The notes under the pieces are model-generated. The model did no database searches. It was not told the DNA's origin and saw nothing but the letters and a program-made list of their open reading frames with translations. From Narthecium ossifragum (taxonomy: Eukaryota > Streptophyta > Magnoliopsida > Dioscoreales > Nartheciaceae), in contig OY986973.1 in the NCBI GenBank assembly GCA_963920575.1, positions 6,737,054 to 6,801,053 on the forward strand: a stretch of 64,000 nucleotides of DNA, written 5' to 3'. The position numbers and the translations under genes were made by a program. This document shows positions 22,321 through 33,336 of this stretch, piece by piece. Each line of letters starts with the position of its first letter. Position 1 is the stretch's first letter.

Positions 22321-22821
22321 TGTGAGGACCTGTCCCTCTATTCCTGTAGCTCGTTGTTGACCACAAGGGCAATTTGGTAAATTGCGCATTGTTGGTTAGT
22401 TTCACACCCCCCGTGTGCACACACCGGCCTTGTTTTGGTGTATGTGCTTGAATAGGATGGCTAGGTAGACCCGGGATCGGAGGATCTGAGCTTGGGCTTG
22501 TGTTTAGCCTAAGTTTGCCTTTCTGGGCAAAGCGGATCGATCTTCCTTGCTAAGGAGATCGATCTTCCTTGCTAAGGGGATCGATCTTCCTTGGAAAGAG
22601 ATCGATCTCTCTGTGCCAGAAAGTCAAACTTAGGCTAAACACAAGCCCAAGCTCAGATCCTCCGATCCCGGGTCCACCTAGCCATCCTATACAAGCACAT
22701 ACACCAAAACAAGGCCGGTGTGTACACACGGGGGGTTTGAAACTAACCAACAAGGCGCAATTTACCAAATTGCCCTTGTGGTCAACAACGAGCTACAGGA
22801 ATAGAGGGACAAGTCTTCACA
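22321..22821. repeat. Large inverted repeat made of two head-to-head LTR 5' ends
   Basis: 22321-22530 (plus orientation, starting TGTGAGGACCTGTCCC) and 22615-22821 (its reverse complement, ending CTTCACA) are near-identical arms of about 200 bp around an 85-bp centre. The centre holds four GATCGATCTTCC or GATCGATCTCT units. A transcript or single strand could fold into a very long hairpin. Confidence 0.8.
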
Positions 22822-23506
22822 GACATGGCCTATCGTACAACGCCTCAAAGGGTGCAAAACCCAAACTGGCCTGAAAGCTGTTGTTGTAGGCAAACTCCAC
22901 CAGAGTTACGTGCTGCTCCTAAGTACCTCCAGCGTCTAGCACACATGCTCTGAGCATGTCCTCCAAGATCTGGATCGTCCGCTCCGACTGTCCGTCCGTC
23001 TGAGGGTGGAAAGCTGTGCTGAAAGTCAGTGCCGTCCCCAAGGAGTCCTGGAAGCTGCTCCAGAATCTGCCGGCGAATTTGGGATCTCTATCTGACACTA
23101 TCGATACAGGGATGTCGTGCAGTCATACTACCTCGTCGATGTACCTCTGGCTCAGTCTGGCAACTGGGTTTGTCATCCTCGTGGGGAAGAAATGAGCCGA
23201 TTTGGTCAGTCGATCGACGATGACCCAAATCGCATCATTCCCCGTCGGTGTCCTGGGTAGCCCGGAGACGAAGTCCATCGCTATATGTTCCCACTTCCAC
23301 TCTGGCACTGGAAGTGGTTGCAGTAAACCTGGTGTCCGTCTATGTTCTGCCTTCACCTTCTGACAGGTGAGGCATCTAGAAACGAACTCTGCTACTTACC
23401 TCTTCATCCCGCACCATCAAAACTGCCGGCGTAGATCGTGGTACATCTTGGTTCTCTCGGGGTGAACGGCGAAACAGGAGTGGTGGAACTCGTGAAGGAT
23501 CTCCTC
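22822..23506 (-). pseudogene. Integrase, N-terminal and core part, of the gypsy element
   Basis: Around 23410-23340 lies a CLTCQKVKAEHR-type zinc-finger end. The stretch 23356-23123 carries the integrase core start (WKWEHIAMDFVSGLP), and sequence down to 22822 holds SDRDPKF and FHPQTDGQSERT-type motifs and an EFAYNN segment, with stops between. It is split by the insertion at 20920-22821; the coding sequence resumes at 20914 after one copy of the GACAT duplication. Integrase inserts the cDNA into the genome; this copy is broken. Confidence 0.8.
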
Positions 23507-25462
23507 TCATAGCGTGGGGTCTGCTGGAACTGCAACTCTGCCTCTGAAGAGTAGACTGCTGTTTGCCAACACTGTCCAGCCCTCAACTGCGTGCTCGGTG
23601 TCGACCGCAGCACGGGTCTCCACAAGCTCTGGGTCTCCAGCTTGTGCCTCGATCACTCTGGCCAAAAGAACTGGGATGCTGCGAACAGCATAAAGGAAAT
23701 CGCCTGTCGCCCGGTCCTCGAAGTCAAGCCCGAACTGACTAACTGTCTCTAGCATCTGCCACTGCCGAGCTGACATTGCTGCCAAGGTCACTCTGCTGTC
23801 TCTGGTCTGCCTGCTGAGAGCGTCTGCTACGACATTTGCCTTACCAGGGTGGTAATGCAACTCAAAGTCGTAGTCCTCTAATAGCTCCATCCACCGCCGC
23901 TGTCTGAGGTTGAGGTCACGCTGGGTGACACACGTGCCTCAAACTCTTGTGATCCGAGTACACCAGGAACCGCTCGCCGTAGAGGTAGTGCCGCCACGTC
24001 TTCAGAGCGAAGACAACTGCTGTAAGCTCGAGATCGTGGACTGGATAGTTCCTCTCATGGGTCTTCAGCTGCCTGGAACCGTAGGCCACCACATGGCCCT
24101 CTTGCATCAGCACACAACCAAGACCCTCCCCACTGGCGTCGCAAAAGACACTGTAGCCGGCGCCTCGCTCTGGAACTATCAGGAACGGTGCACTCGTCAG
24201 TCTGGTCCTCAACTGTATGAACGCCTACTCGCAAGCATCGTCCCAAAAAAACGGGACCGCCTTCTGGGCCAATCTGGTCAGCGGCCCTGCAACCTTGGAG
24301 AAGTCCCGCATGAACCATCGGTAGTATCCCGCCAAGCCGAGGAAGCTGTGGACCTCAAACATTGTCGTCGGTCTCTACCACCGTAGCACTGCCTCCAACT
24401 TGGCCGGATCAACTGAAATGCCTCCCGCTGACACCACGCGCCTCAGAAACTGTACCTCAGGAAGCCAGAACTCACATTTGGAGGCTTTGGCGTATAGCCT
24501 ATGCCCCCTCAACAACTGCAAACACTGTCCTCAGGTGCTGCCCGTGCTCCTCCTCTGTGCGTGAGTAGACTAGGATGTCGTCAACGAACACCACCACGAA
24601 CTGATCTAGGTACGGTCGGAAGACCCTCTGCATCAGATCCATGAACGCCACTGGTGCATTCGTCAGGCCGAACGGCATCACCGTGAACTCGTACAACCCA
24701 TACCTCGTACGGAAAGCCGTCTTCGGGATGTCGCAATCCCGAATCCTCAGCTGATGGTAGCCGGTGCGGAGATCGATCTTCGAAAAGACCGAAGAGCCTC
24801 GGAGCTGGTCGAACAAGTCATCGATCCTCGGCATCGGATACTTGTTCTTCACTGTCACCATGTTCAGCTTCCTATAATCAATACAAAGACGAAGCGTACC
24901 GTCCTTCTTCTTTGCGAACAACACAGGAGCTGCCCACGGTGACGTGCTGGCATGGATGAAACCTCTGCTGATCAACCCATCCAGCTGGACCCTCAGCTCC
25001 CTCTGCTCTGCCGGTGCCATCCTGAAAGCTGGCAAAGAGATCGGCCCGGTACCCAGTACAAGATCTATCTGGAAGTCCACTGCTCTGGAAGGAGGAAGGC
25101 CCGGTAGCTCGTCCGGAAAGACATCAGCAAACTCACGAACTACTGCAGGCAAACTGCTCTCTCGACTGCCCTCTGCAGTGAACAAGGAAAGGCGCGCCAG
25201 TAAAGCTGACAGCTGGCCCTCACGCCTGAGAAAACAACCACACATGAGGGAATCGGCCAACTGGCGATCCCCCAGCAAGACGAAACGAGCGTCGTCAGGT
25301 GTCCAAGCAGTCACCCTGAGGCGGCCACAGTCGATGACGGCTCGGTATGAAGTCAGCCAATCCATATCGAGAATCACGTCGAACCCGACCATGTCTAGCA
25401 CCCGAAGGTGTAGAAAGACACGGAGGCCCCCAACCTCCAACTCGCAAGAACGGCAGATTAGT
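23507..25462 (-). pseudogene. Protease end, reverse transcriptase and RNase H of the gypsy element
   Basis: Frame 25440-24499 covers the end of the protease and the reverse transcriptase through the catalytic FVDDILVYS motif, with the MPFGLTNAP and [12 protein letters not shown] signatures intact. The frame breaks at about 24499. RNase H-like sequence continues at 24212-23916 ([36 protein letters not shown]) and ends in the [14 protein letters not shown] segment of frame 23890-23507. This enzyme copies the RNA genome to DNA and removes the RNA. At least two frame breaks make it a pseudogene. Confidence 0.85.
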
Positions 25463-27792
25463 TGTCGCGCCCCGACCCGCGTTGGCCCAACCGGGCCAGG
25501 CGACGCGAACCGGAACCTAACCTACTGCGAAATTTTGGCGAGGTTTCCCTCTAATCATAGTGGTCTCCCTAGCAATTCATAATCATCCTGTATTATACAA
25601 ACAATCGCAAACCTCAAAGACTGAAACTGAATATATATAAATCCTCAACAGGGTAAAAATTATACAAAATCTCTCCCGTAGGAGGCTAACTAAGCCAAAG
25701 GGTGAAAACTGACAATCGCCGCACCTCAAGCATCGCCAGACGCTGCCACGTCACCAAACACCTGCCCGGTAGGGGCGACCGAAGAAGAGCTAGCGCCAGC
25801 ACCTGCAAAACACATCCCGGGTAGGAGTGAGCACTAAGCTCAGCAGGGACACTACACTACGACACTCAGAAGGAAGGGGAACACAACAGTGTCGCCCTCA
25901 AGCAAAGGCTGGGTGTACACATGGGTCACATAACCCCACCGCGTGTCCCTAAAGGGAGGCCTCAGTCATGGTTTTCCAGCCGAACTGGTCACATACTGGG
26001 TCACCCTCAGCGAGGTAGGAAACCAGCACTACCATCTCACTAGCAGGAAACCAACACTGCTAGGCAGGCAACCAACACCGCCGAGTAGGCACATTCTCTA
26101 CCCAAGAGACAATGAACCGGACACCGGCTACACCTCAACACTCGGCTCGAGGCAGAAACGACCTCTAAACATCAAACCGCATGTATTCAGGTCATCTAAC
26201 CCTATCATTGAAAATCGACTGAATACTACAAATCGAGTCCTGGACCAAGCTACCCGTAACGGTCCTAGAGCTAGATTCGGACTACCCGAAAGCCCCGAAT
26301 CGGCGATCAACCCATCGCCAACGTCCTACACAGATGCAACTAATGCACAAGCAATGCATGCCATGAGCACACACAGGGTAATACAGATAAGCATGCAACA
26401 GTATGTGATTGTATATCAAACAAGGTCTGGGCACGGCACCCTGTCGGCCCGGGGTGGTGAACAGGTAAGTAAGGTCTAGGAGTTGCTACAGTGGTACCAC
26501 CACCAACTGTCAGCAGTCCACCAGAACACTTGCATCGGGAAGCAGCCCCGTAAACAATAGCTCACAGATATCACAGATAAAGCCCTCGACGCACACCGGC
26601 ATGCAAGGGTAAGGAAAGTTGTAGGGCTACCCGCCTGTTTATTCTAAACATCCCGGGAGCCATCACTCCCCCGGTTCACCACTGCCCCTAATATGGGGCT
26701 AGCATGCTTAAATATATGTACAAGGTATAAGGCCGTAAAGAAAACTGTACATGCAAAGCCCCGCGGGCAAAACCAAGATGAATTTCTCTCTCTGCCGTAG
26801 ACGGATCGATCCTTCCCCCCAAGGGACGATCGATCCTACTAATGACAGAGAACAATCTCTCCATATCGTGCCGAGTAAGATCGATCCTTCCTCCCAGGAC
26901 GATCGATCCTACTCGCGATAGGGAACATCCCCACTGCCGTGCCAAGGAGGATCAATCCTTCCCCCCAAGGGAAGATCGATCCTCCTCGCAACGAGGGGGA
27001 TCCCATGCTACTCAAGGCACAAGGATCGATCGTCCTCGCCCGAGAATGATCGATCCTGCTCGGGTTCAGCATGGCCAACAAAAAAGGATTGATCCCTCTC
27101 ATAGAAGGATCGATCGCGTTGGGTTCTCCGGCAAACCTCCGGTCAAAAATACCATCGGAAAACTCTACCAAATCACATAAAACCATGGGATCTAGTAGTA
27201 CGAAGGACCACGAGTCCAAAACCGGTGGAAATACTACAATTTAACAAGTATATATCAAGATCTAAGCACAAGATCACAAACAACCGAAAAAACCTCCAAA
27301 AACCCGAAAGAATTGTAGGTAGGATCCCTACCTAAGCAATAGCAGCTTCAATCCCAGCTGCTAGGCCTTGGATCGTCCAAAACCTCTTCGAAATCCAGAA
27401 AATCTCAGCTCAAGAACTCGGATTTCAAAAGAGATTCAAGAAAGAAGGTTACGTCCGTTTTATAGACAAACGAACCGACCTAAGCAGGATCGATCTGTCC
27501 AAGAAGAACAATCAATCCGTCTCAACAATCCGACTTCCTGGCATTGAACGATCGATCCTTCTAGCAATGAAGGATCGATCCTTCTTTCGCAAGAAGCTAG
27601 ACTTGGGCTAAAACTTAAGCCCAAGCCCGGATCTTTCGATCCCGGATCCCACTAACCATTCTAGCCAAACATTATCACAATCATGGTCAGTGTGTGTCCA
27701 CGCGGGTGTGAAACTAGCCGACAAAGTGTAATTTACCAAATTGCCCTTGTGGTCCATAACGAGCCACAGGAGTAGAGGGACGGGTCCTCACA
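25463..27792 (-). mobile_element. Solo LTR nested in the gypsy protease region (2330 bp)
   Basis: Plus-strand reading starts TGTCGCGCCCCGACCC and ends CGGGTCCTCACA; the minus strand therefore starts TGTGAGGACCCG and ends GGGGCGCGACA. It interrupts the protease coding sequence. The flanking 5-mers are TTAGT and TCAGC, a plausible target duplication with two transitions. A dense GATCGATC array lies at 26800-27120 and a second at 27480-27590. There is no internal region, so it is a product of LTR-LTR recombination. Confidence 0.82.
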
Positions 27793-29253
27793 TCAGCTCA
27801 ACACAAGCTCCTCCGCTGACCGGTGTGTCTAGGTGCAGTGTGACTCCAAGTGGCTCAGTCTCTAGCCCTAGCGATGCTACACACTCGCTAGCTACAAAAG
27901 AATGCGATGTCCCAGAATCTATCAGAACATCTACAAATGAACTGAAAAGCTGAAAGGTACCTCTGAGGACTGGAGGGTCAACTGGAGCTGGTGGAAGAGC
28001 TAGAGTCTGCTGGGGTGGCGGGTACTGGTAGGACTGAAAAGGTGGTTGAACACTGTCTGAGTACTCGCGGTCTGGAAGTGCGTAGACTCCCCCTCTGGGA
28101 CCACCTCGACCGCCGCCGCGACCTCTGCCTCTCTCGGCTTCTGGTGTCCGCCAACCTCCGCCTGCTCGGCCACGAACGGACTGCGCCCTCAATGTCGGGC
28201 AGTCTCGGCGAAAGTGCCCTGCCTGCTGGCACTCGTAGCACACGGGAGGTCCAAGCGCTAGCTGCTGGCTTTGGCCTCCTCCTCCCCCTGACGTCTGTCC
28301 CTGAGACCCAACCGTGAGAAGTGGCTGGCCTCCCTGCCTGGGCTGCTGCTGGTACTGGGGTGGGTGACGCTGGTATGGCTGTCGGTGTCGTGAGTATCTC
28401 TGCTGCCTCCACAAACCTCCTCTGCCCTGAGCTGCCCTCTGCGGCTGTCCTCTGCCACTGGCACTTGCAGACGACGTCGGCTGGACTGCCCTGGGACCCG
28501 ACTCTTGCAACTGAGCATCTACTGGTAAGGCACAATCCAACGCCTTTGCGTAAGTGCGTGCGCGCTGAGCCGCGATTAGCCGCCTGAGCTCGAGCCTAAA
28601 CCCCACTGGAACTGCTCAGCTCTGGCAAGAGGGTCCCCCGACACCGCCCTGGCAAACTTGGGTAGTCTAATGAACCTAGCTGCATACTGCACTACCGACT
28701 GAGTACCCTGAGAAAGGGTCTGGTACTCACGGACAAGGGCCGAGCGCGCACTGCGGGGAAAGAACGCGCTGAGAAAAGACGAACGAAACACGGCCTACGA
28801 TGGGTCACTCCCGTCCCTGGCAGCCTGAACAGAGCGCCACCAGTCAAAAGCATCCCCGTCGAGCTGGAACGTGGCAAGTCTGACCCGAACCCGGTCATCC
28901 TGGACGAACAGAGTGTCAAGGACGCGACTGACTCCCTCCAGCCAGTCGTCCGCCACCGCTGGGTCGCCCCTAGCATCGCTGAACCTAGGCGGGATCAGCC
29001 TCTGGAAGTCGACCACCGCTGTCACGACAGCACGCTGGTCGAGGGGAGGAGAGACCTCCTCGACGACGAAAGAAGCATCCTCCTCCATCACAACCTCAAT
29101 CCTCGGCTCTGGCTCTAGTGCAGGTACCCGGGGCAAGGTTGCATTGGCCCCTAAGGCCCATCGGGCGGTGCGCTCGTCGCGCGCACTACCATGACCCAAG
29201 ACTGGACAGCTAGCCCGGCTCCCTGTCATTTGCACGTTTACCAGAGACGACAA
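27793..29253 (-). pseudogene. gag and beginning of protease of the gypsy element
   Basis: Frames 29253-28795 and 28791-28576 lie in one frame separated by an in-frame TAG at 28795-28797; a frameshift then leads to 28606-27788. The capsid part includes PPRFSDARGDP and WLEGVSRVLDTLF, typical of plant gypsy gag. A zinc knuckle of the form CX2CX4HX4C (CYECQQAGHFRRDC) sits at about 28232-28191. A Gln/Arg/Gly-rich tail leads into the aspartic protease with the active-site LIDSGTSHSF. The protease is cut by the solo LTR at 27792 and resumes at 25462. Gag forms the virus-like particle and the protease matures the polyprotein; this copy is non-functional. Confidence 0.85.
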
Positions 29254-29418
29254 GCGTCCACCCGTAAGAAATCAAAACACAACGGCAATCAATAAAGTAA
29301 AAGCACAACACACATGAGCACGAACAAGCACACAGGGATGTTCTACTCCTAGAATTATCCCAATCCGCGCTCAAAACCTTAACCACAAGCCTAATCCTAT
29401 CCCTGGGACCTACAGCCT

Positions 29419-29430
29419 GCTCTGATACCA
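29419..29430 (-). other. Primer binding site for initiator tRNA-Met
   Basis: The minus strand reads TGGTATCAGAGC, a perfect 12-base match to the plant initiator tRNA-Met 3' end complement. It begins 3 bp inside the LTR at 29434, where minus-strand DNA synthesis starts in LTR retrotransposons. Confidence 0.85.
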
Positions 29431-29433
29431 AGT

Positions 29434-31805
29434 TGTCACACCCCGACCCAGAAAACCCATCCAGGACGGTGCGTGAGGGTTCCTATCACCATTCACATCC
29501 AACCGGCGCGATACATTTGCGAAAAATAGAGATAAACTTAAACAATTTAACTTCCAGAGATAAAGCTGTAATTCAATTCATAAATACATCAAGTTGTACT
29601 GTTTAAACATCTGATACAATTTCTTATCAAACTCCTCCAAGGGAAAGATATTATACATATAATCCAAAAATCCTCGAAAGATATTTATAATTTACAATAC
29701 TGTCAAAAGTACAACAGTCATCCTGCAGCAACCTCAGATGCCTCTGGAAGTAGTCGCGCCGCCAAAAGCTGATCCCGCCGGCTCTACTAAGGAAGAACTG
29801 GCGCCTGCACCTGCAAACCCAGCCCGGGTAGGAGTGAGCGATAAGCTAAGTAGGGTTCTACTCTACAGCACACTGAAAGGAGGAAAACAACAACAATGAT
29901 GTCTCCCCGCTCAAGTCTAAGGAATGCCACGGGGTCCCACAACCCCTGTCGACTCCCCAAGGGATCCAACTCTTCTCAACCGACCACACTGGGAACATCA
30001 ACCAACACTCTGGGAGGAACAAGAACAGGAACTAGTAGGATCACCGTTACCCAGCAGGAAACCACTGCCTGGGGACCATATCAGGGACATCGACAACCAT
30101 CCTTAGTACTCGGCCTTGGGAAGACACCACGACCTCTAAACCTCAAAGCAAAGGTCTTAGCCAACTATAGCACATCCTCCATAACATGAGATACCAATTA
30201 AATAATCACGTCCTAATCCTTACTACCCAGTCATGGTCCTAAGGCTAGATCCGAGCTACTCGAGAGCCTCAGATCGGCGAACAACCTATCGCCCGCCTAA
30301 CCTGATATGCCTCTAATGCACACAGTGCATGAACCTATGCAAACATCTATCCTAGATGTCTCTATATGCCACAACATCAATTGTAGGTTTAACAGTTATA
30401 CAATAGCCCTCGGCACTCGCCGGCAACGGGCTAAGGTTCCACAATGCCACGTTAGCTAACACTCATAGCTAGCTAACGGTTAGGGAAGCAATAAGCATTT
30501 AAACAACTATCCAACCAAGTATTTAAATGCGAGTAAAACCGTAAGTTCGCCAAAGAGGTTAAACCCTGATTCAATCCCCAATCTCGATAGAAATCCCATG
30601 AAAACATCGTGTATGCTTCCTAACATGATTGGAGATCTATCATGAATGAAAACCAATCAAAGGAAACCAGAAAACATTGCTCAAGGGCCCACGGTCGATC
30701 CGACGGTCGACCGTGGGGCCGAACGAGGGAAAAGCATAAGGGCCACGGTCGATCGGTACATCGACCGTGGGAGGCCCAAAACGCGACAGAGCCTGATGGT
30801 CGATCCAACGGTCGATCCGACGGTCGACCGTGAGGCGGAATGGATAAAGAGAGGGAACCGCGGTTGATCGGGACAGCGACCGTGGGAGGCAAAAAACGTG
30901 ACAGAGCCTCACGGTCGATCCGACGGTCGACTGTGAGGCTAGGAAAAAGCGTATCATCGCTTGAGGATCGACCGTCGAGCCTAATGCACAGTTCCTCAGA
31001 ACAGTGCCGGAAATCCAATTTCTTGGATTTGAATGATCAAATCTTATTGGAAATCGATGAAACTTTGCATGCATGCATAATAAATGATGGGGAAACCATT
31101 GGTGCAAAGAAAACACGATTTTGATTATTAAATCTCCAATCTAGGTCAAACGGCCGAAAATTGACAAAACGGCGATAATACGGGAATCGTCCAATAAAAT
31201 ACGGAAATCAACTGATAGGAATACTAGAAGCAAGCTATAATACATGTGCAAACAACTACACAACATTCTATCAAGTATTCCTACATCGAAAACACAATAG
31301 ACATATCCTAGGAGAACACGATCACAAGATCGAGGTAGAAACACCTACTTGATCAAGTAGGGCAGCTCCTCCACGCGTCCCCCAAGATCGATCGCCAAGA
31401 TCCGCTCCTCGAAGATCGCGCCTCCAAGCCCTAGCTCAGCCGGTAGGAGAGAGAAAGAGAGAGAAAGGGAGACAACGACAGGAAGAAGAAAAGAGAGAGA
31501 AAGGGACAGGCTATATATAGAGATCAGGACCGATCTCGGTCGTCCAATTCGATCTTTTCCGATCGAGCTCCGATCTTCCGATCGAAAGCACCCTTAGGGT
31601 TCTAATCATTTACATACATCAATCCAAGGCCGTGTGTGTAATACGGGTGTGAAACTGATCACCAGGGGGCATATTTACCAAAATGCCCTCTAGGGTAAAA
31701 AACTACCATACGATCGCCCGATCGTACCCGACGCAGAATCAAACCAACAAGAAAATAACTCTCGACCCACGCGGTCGAGCCAGGTCATAGGGACGGGCCC
31801 TCACA
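29434..31805 (-). repeat. 5' LTR of the gypsy element (2372 bp)
   Basis: Read on the minus strand it starts TGTGAGGGCCCGTCCC and ends GGGTGTGACA. It is the 5' LTR because the primer binding site lies 3 bp inside its inner end. It contains six CGGTCGATCCGACGGTCGAC-type modules between about 30690 and 30980, spaced about 50 bp apart. It is 341 bp longer than its partner because of a segment at about 30479-30820 that the partner lacks. Confidence 0.88.
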
Positions 31806-31854
31806 ACGTTCCAACCGGGGGGTGTGGAGAATCCACACCCACCCAGTGGAACGT
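31806..31854. repeat. Imperfect palindrome beside the gypsy insertion
   Basis: ACGTTCCA and TGGAACGT form the outer arms, and GGGTGTGGA and TCCACACCC the inner arms, around a 3-base GAA loop. The gypsy target duplication overlaps the left arm, so the palindrome predates the insertion. It may be the end of a small hairpin element. Confidence 0.45.
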
Positions 31855-33109
31855 ATATCACCACTCTTTCTTTATGATCACTCTTACGTTCAAGAAAATA
31901 TAGAGAAGAGGAGGATGCAATACGGTTGGGTTAAGAGTGAAAAGACGAGGGAAAATGATGGCAGAGTGATAAATTCGGTTGAAAGAAATAAAGAAGTATG
32001 TTTGAAAAAAATATAAAAGAACTTTGATACAGTATAATTAAGTAAAGATTAAAATTTGTCACTGTCCATGAAATTTGATTTGATAGAAAATAAATTAGAA
32101 GAGATAGTGTAATTGATCTTGACTGTTCATGCAAGATATGACCGTTAAGATTTCCTATTAGATGAGCATTTAAGAAGGGTCATGTATTTTTTCGGTTTAT
32201 TGTTTTTAGGGGCACTGCTCCGGAACCCTAAATTTGACCCCCTCATTGTCCAAAACCCCATGTTTTTTGCCAGAAACTCTAGAACCATTTTCCGGGCCAA
32301 TAAGCCCAAATCGGGTCATAAAAAGATCAAAATATCATTTCCTATTTTTTTTGTTTTTTTTCCCACCCTCCTCTCTCTCCTCTCTCCTCCAGCCGTCCTC
32401 TCTCTCCTCTCTCCTCCGGCCGGCCGGGTGGCCGTCTCACGACTTAGCCTCCCCGGCAAGGTGGAGGAGAGGTCGTCCAAGGCTGCGGAAAGCGATCTGT
32501 AGAGGCCGATTTGGGAGAGGATTGGTGGAGGCGATGAATCCAACAAGGTAGTCGGCGATGGTGATACTTGGGAGGAGGAGATCGACAGCGAATAGAGAGT
32601 CATCAGGGCCGGGATCGGTAGGGAGACCTCAAGGGAGGAGGTCCCGTGGCCGTTAGGGGGTCTTCAGGAGGTCGGACCGGCGGCGTGGGGGCTTCGTCGA
32701 TCACGACGGAGGCTGGGGAGGCAGCCGGGTTCGCCAGAGGTGGCAGAAGACGTTGGGATAGCGATGGTTGGGATCGTAGGAGCGAGCCGGAGGTGATGAA
32801 GTGATTGGACGGTGAAGGGGGTGGCCGGAGTAGCGAGTGGTAGGCTGGAATGCGGTGTAGTCAGCGGTGGTGAAGCTTGGGCCGCCAAAGACTAAGCCAA
32901 AAGGTCACAGATCGTCGAAATGATGGTCTGCTGAGGTCGTGGGGGCTTATGGGCGAGGTTGGAGGGCCTTGCCTGGGCTAAAGGTAGCCGGAGAAAGTGG
33001 GAGTGGTGGGCGACTATGAGGAGGGAAGGGGGAACGAAGGAGAAAGGAGATGGGAAGAAGGAGGTGGTGACGTGTTGCAAATTGATCTAGCCAATCTGAG
33101 TCAGATTTA
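31855..33109. other. Gene-free region between gypsy element and minisatellite
   Basis: No supported gene. 31855-32200 is AT-rich. From about 32210 the sequence turns into C/T-rich tracts (32365-32425) and then G-rich sequence with open frames in several directions, but no domain. It may be decayed transposon DNA. Confidence 0.35.
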
Positions 33110-33336
33110 TTTATATCTTTTTAACTCCATTTTTATCTTTCCTATATTTTTATCTATTTACCTTCATTTTTTTAAACTTTATTTTTATCCTTTTAGCTCC
33201 ATTTTAATCTTTTTAAATGCATTTTCATCTTTTTAAATGTATTTTCATCCTTTTAAAATTCATCTTCATCTTTTTAAATGCATTTTTATCTTTTCAAATT
33301 CATTTTTATCTTTTTATATGCATTTTCATCATTTTA
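33110..33336. repeat. T-rich minisatellite, left block
   Basis: Tandem, imperfect copies of a roughly 20-bp unit close to ATGCATTTTCATCTTTTTAA. The array is interrupted at 33336 by the solo LTR and resumes at 34680. Confidence 0.8.

Larger units (their letters stand above)
20920..22821. mobile_element. Rearranged non-autonomous gag-only LTR element with inverted LTR ends
   Basis: This 1902-bp insertion in the integrase gene has a perfect GACAT target duplication (20915-20919 and 22822-22826). Its outer ends are those of a minus-orientation LTR: plus-strand TGTCGCGCC at 20920 and CTTCACA ending at 22821. Inside, however, everything runs in plus orientation: a PBS (21211-21222), a gag gene (about 21540-22246), a polypurine-like tract (22300-22320), then an LTR start (22321 onward). 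There is no protease, reverse transcriptase or integrase. The last 500 bp form a large inverted repeat. It resembles TR-GAG-type non-autonomous elements but has a rearranged middle. Confidence 0.75.
18165..31805 (-). mobile_element. Ty3/gypsy chromovirus (Tekay/Del-like) LTR retrotransposon with nested insertions
   Basis: Two direct LTRs (18165-20195 and 29434-31805) bound a minus-strand element with PBS, gag, protease, reverse transcriptase, RNase H, integrase and a C-terminal chromodomain-like region, in gypsy order. The target duplication is GCGTT (18160-18164) against ACGTT (31806-31810), one mismatch. Two later insertions sit inside: 20920-22821 and 25463-27792. Subtracting them leaves about 9.4 kb. 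Large LTRs, a Met-tRNA primer site and a chromodomain-like tail fit the Tekay/Del lineage. Stops and frameshifts in gag and pol mean it cannot move on its own. Confidence 0.88.

Noticed and set aside
23910..25582. Plus-strand open frames of up to 212 residues
   Set aside because: Antisense to the gypsy pol gene, which has clear motifs on the minus strand.
26800..27120. Possible CRISPR-like array of GATCGATC repeats
   Set aside because: Repeats are only 8 bp, spacing is irregular, the sites lie in an LTR, and the genome is plant nuclear.
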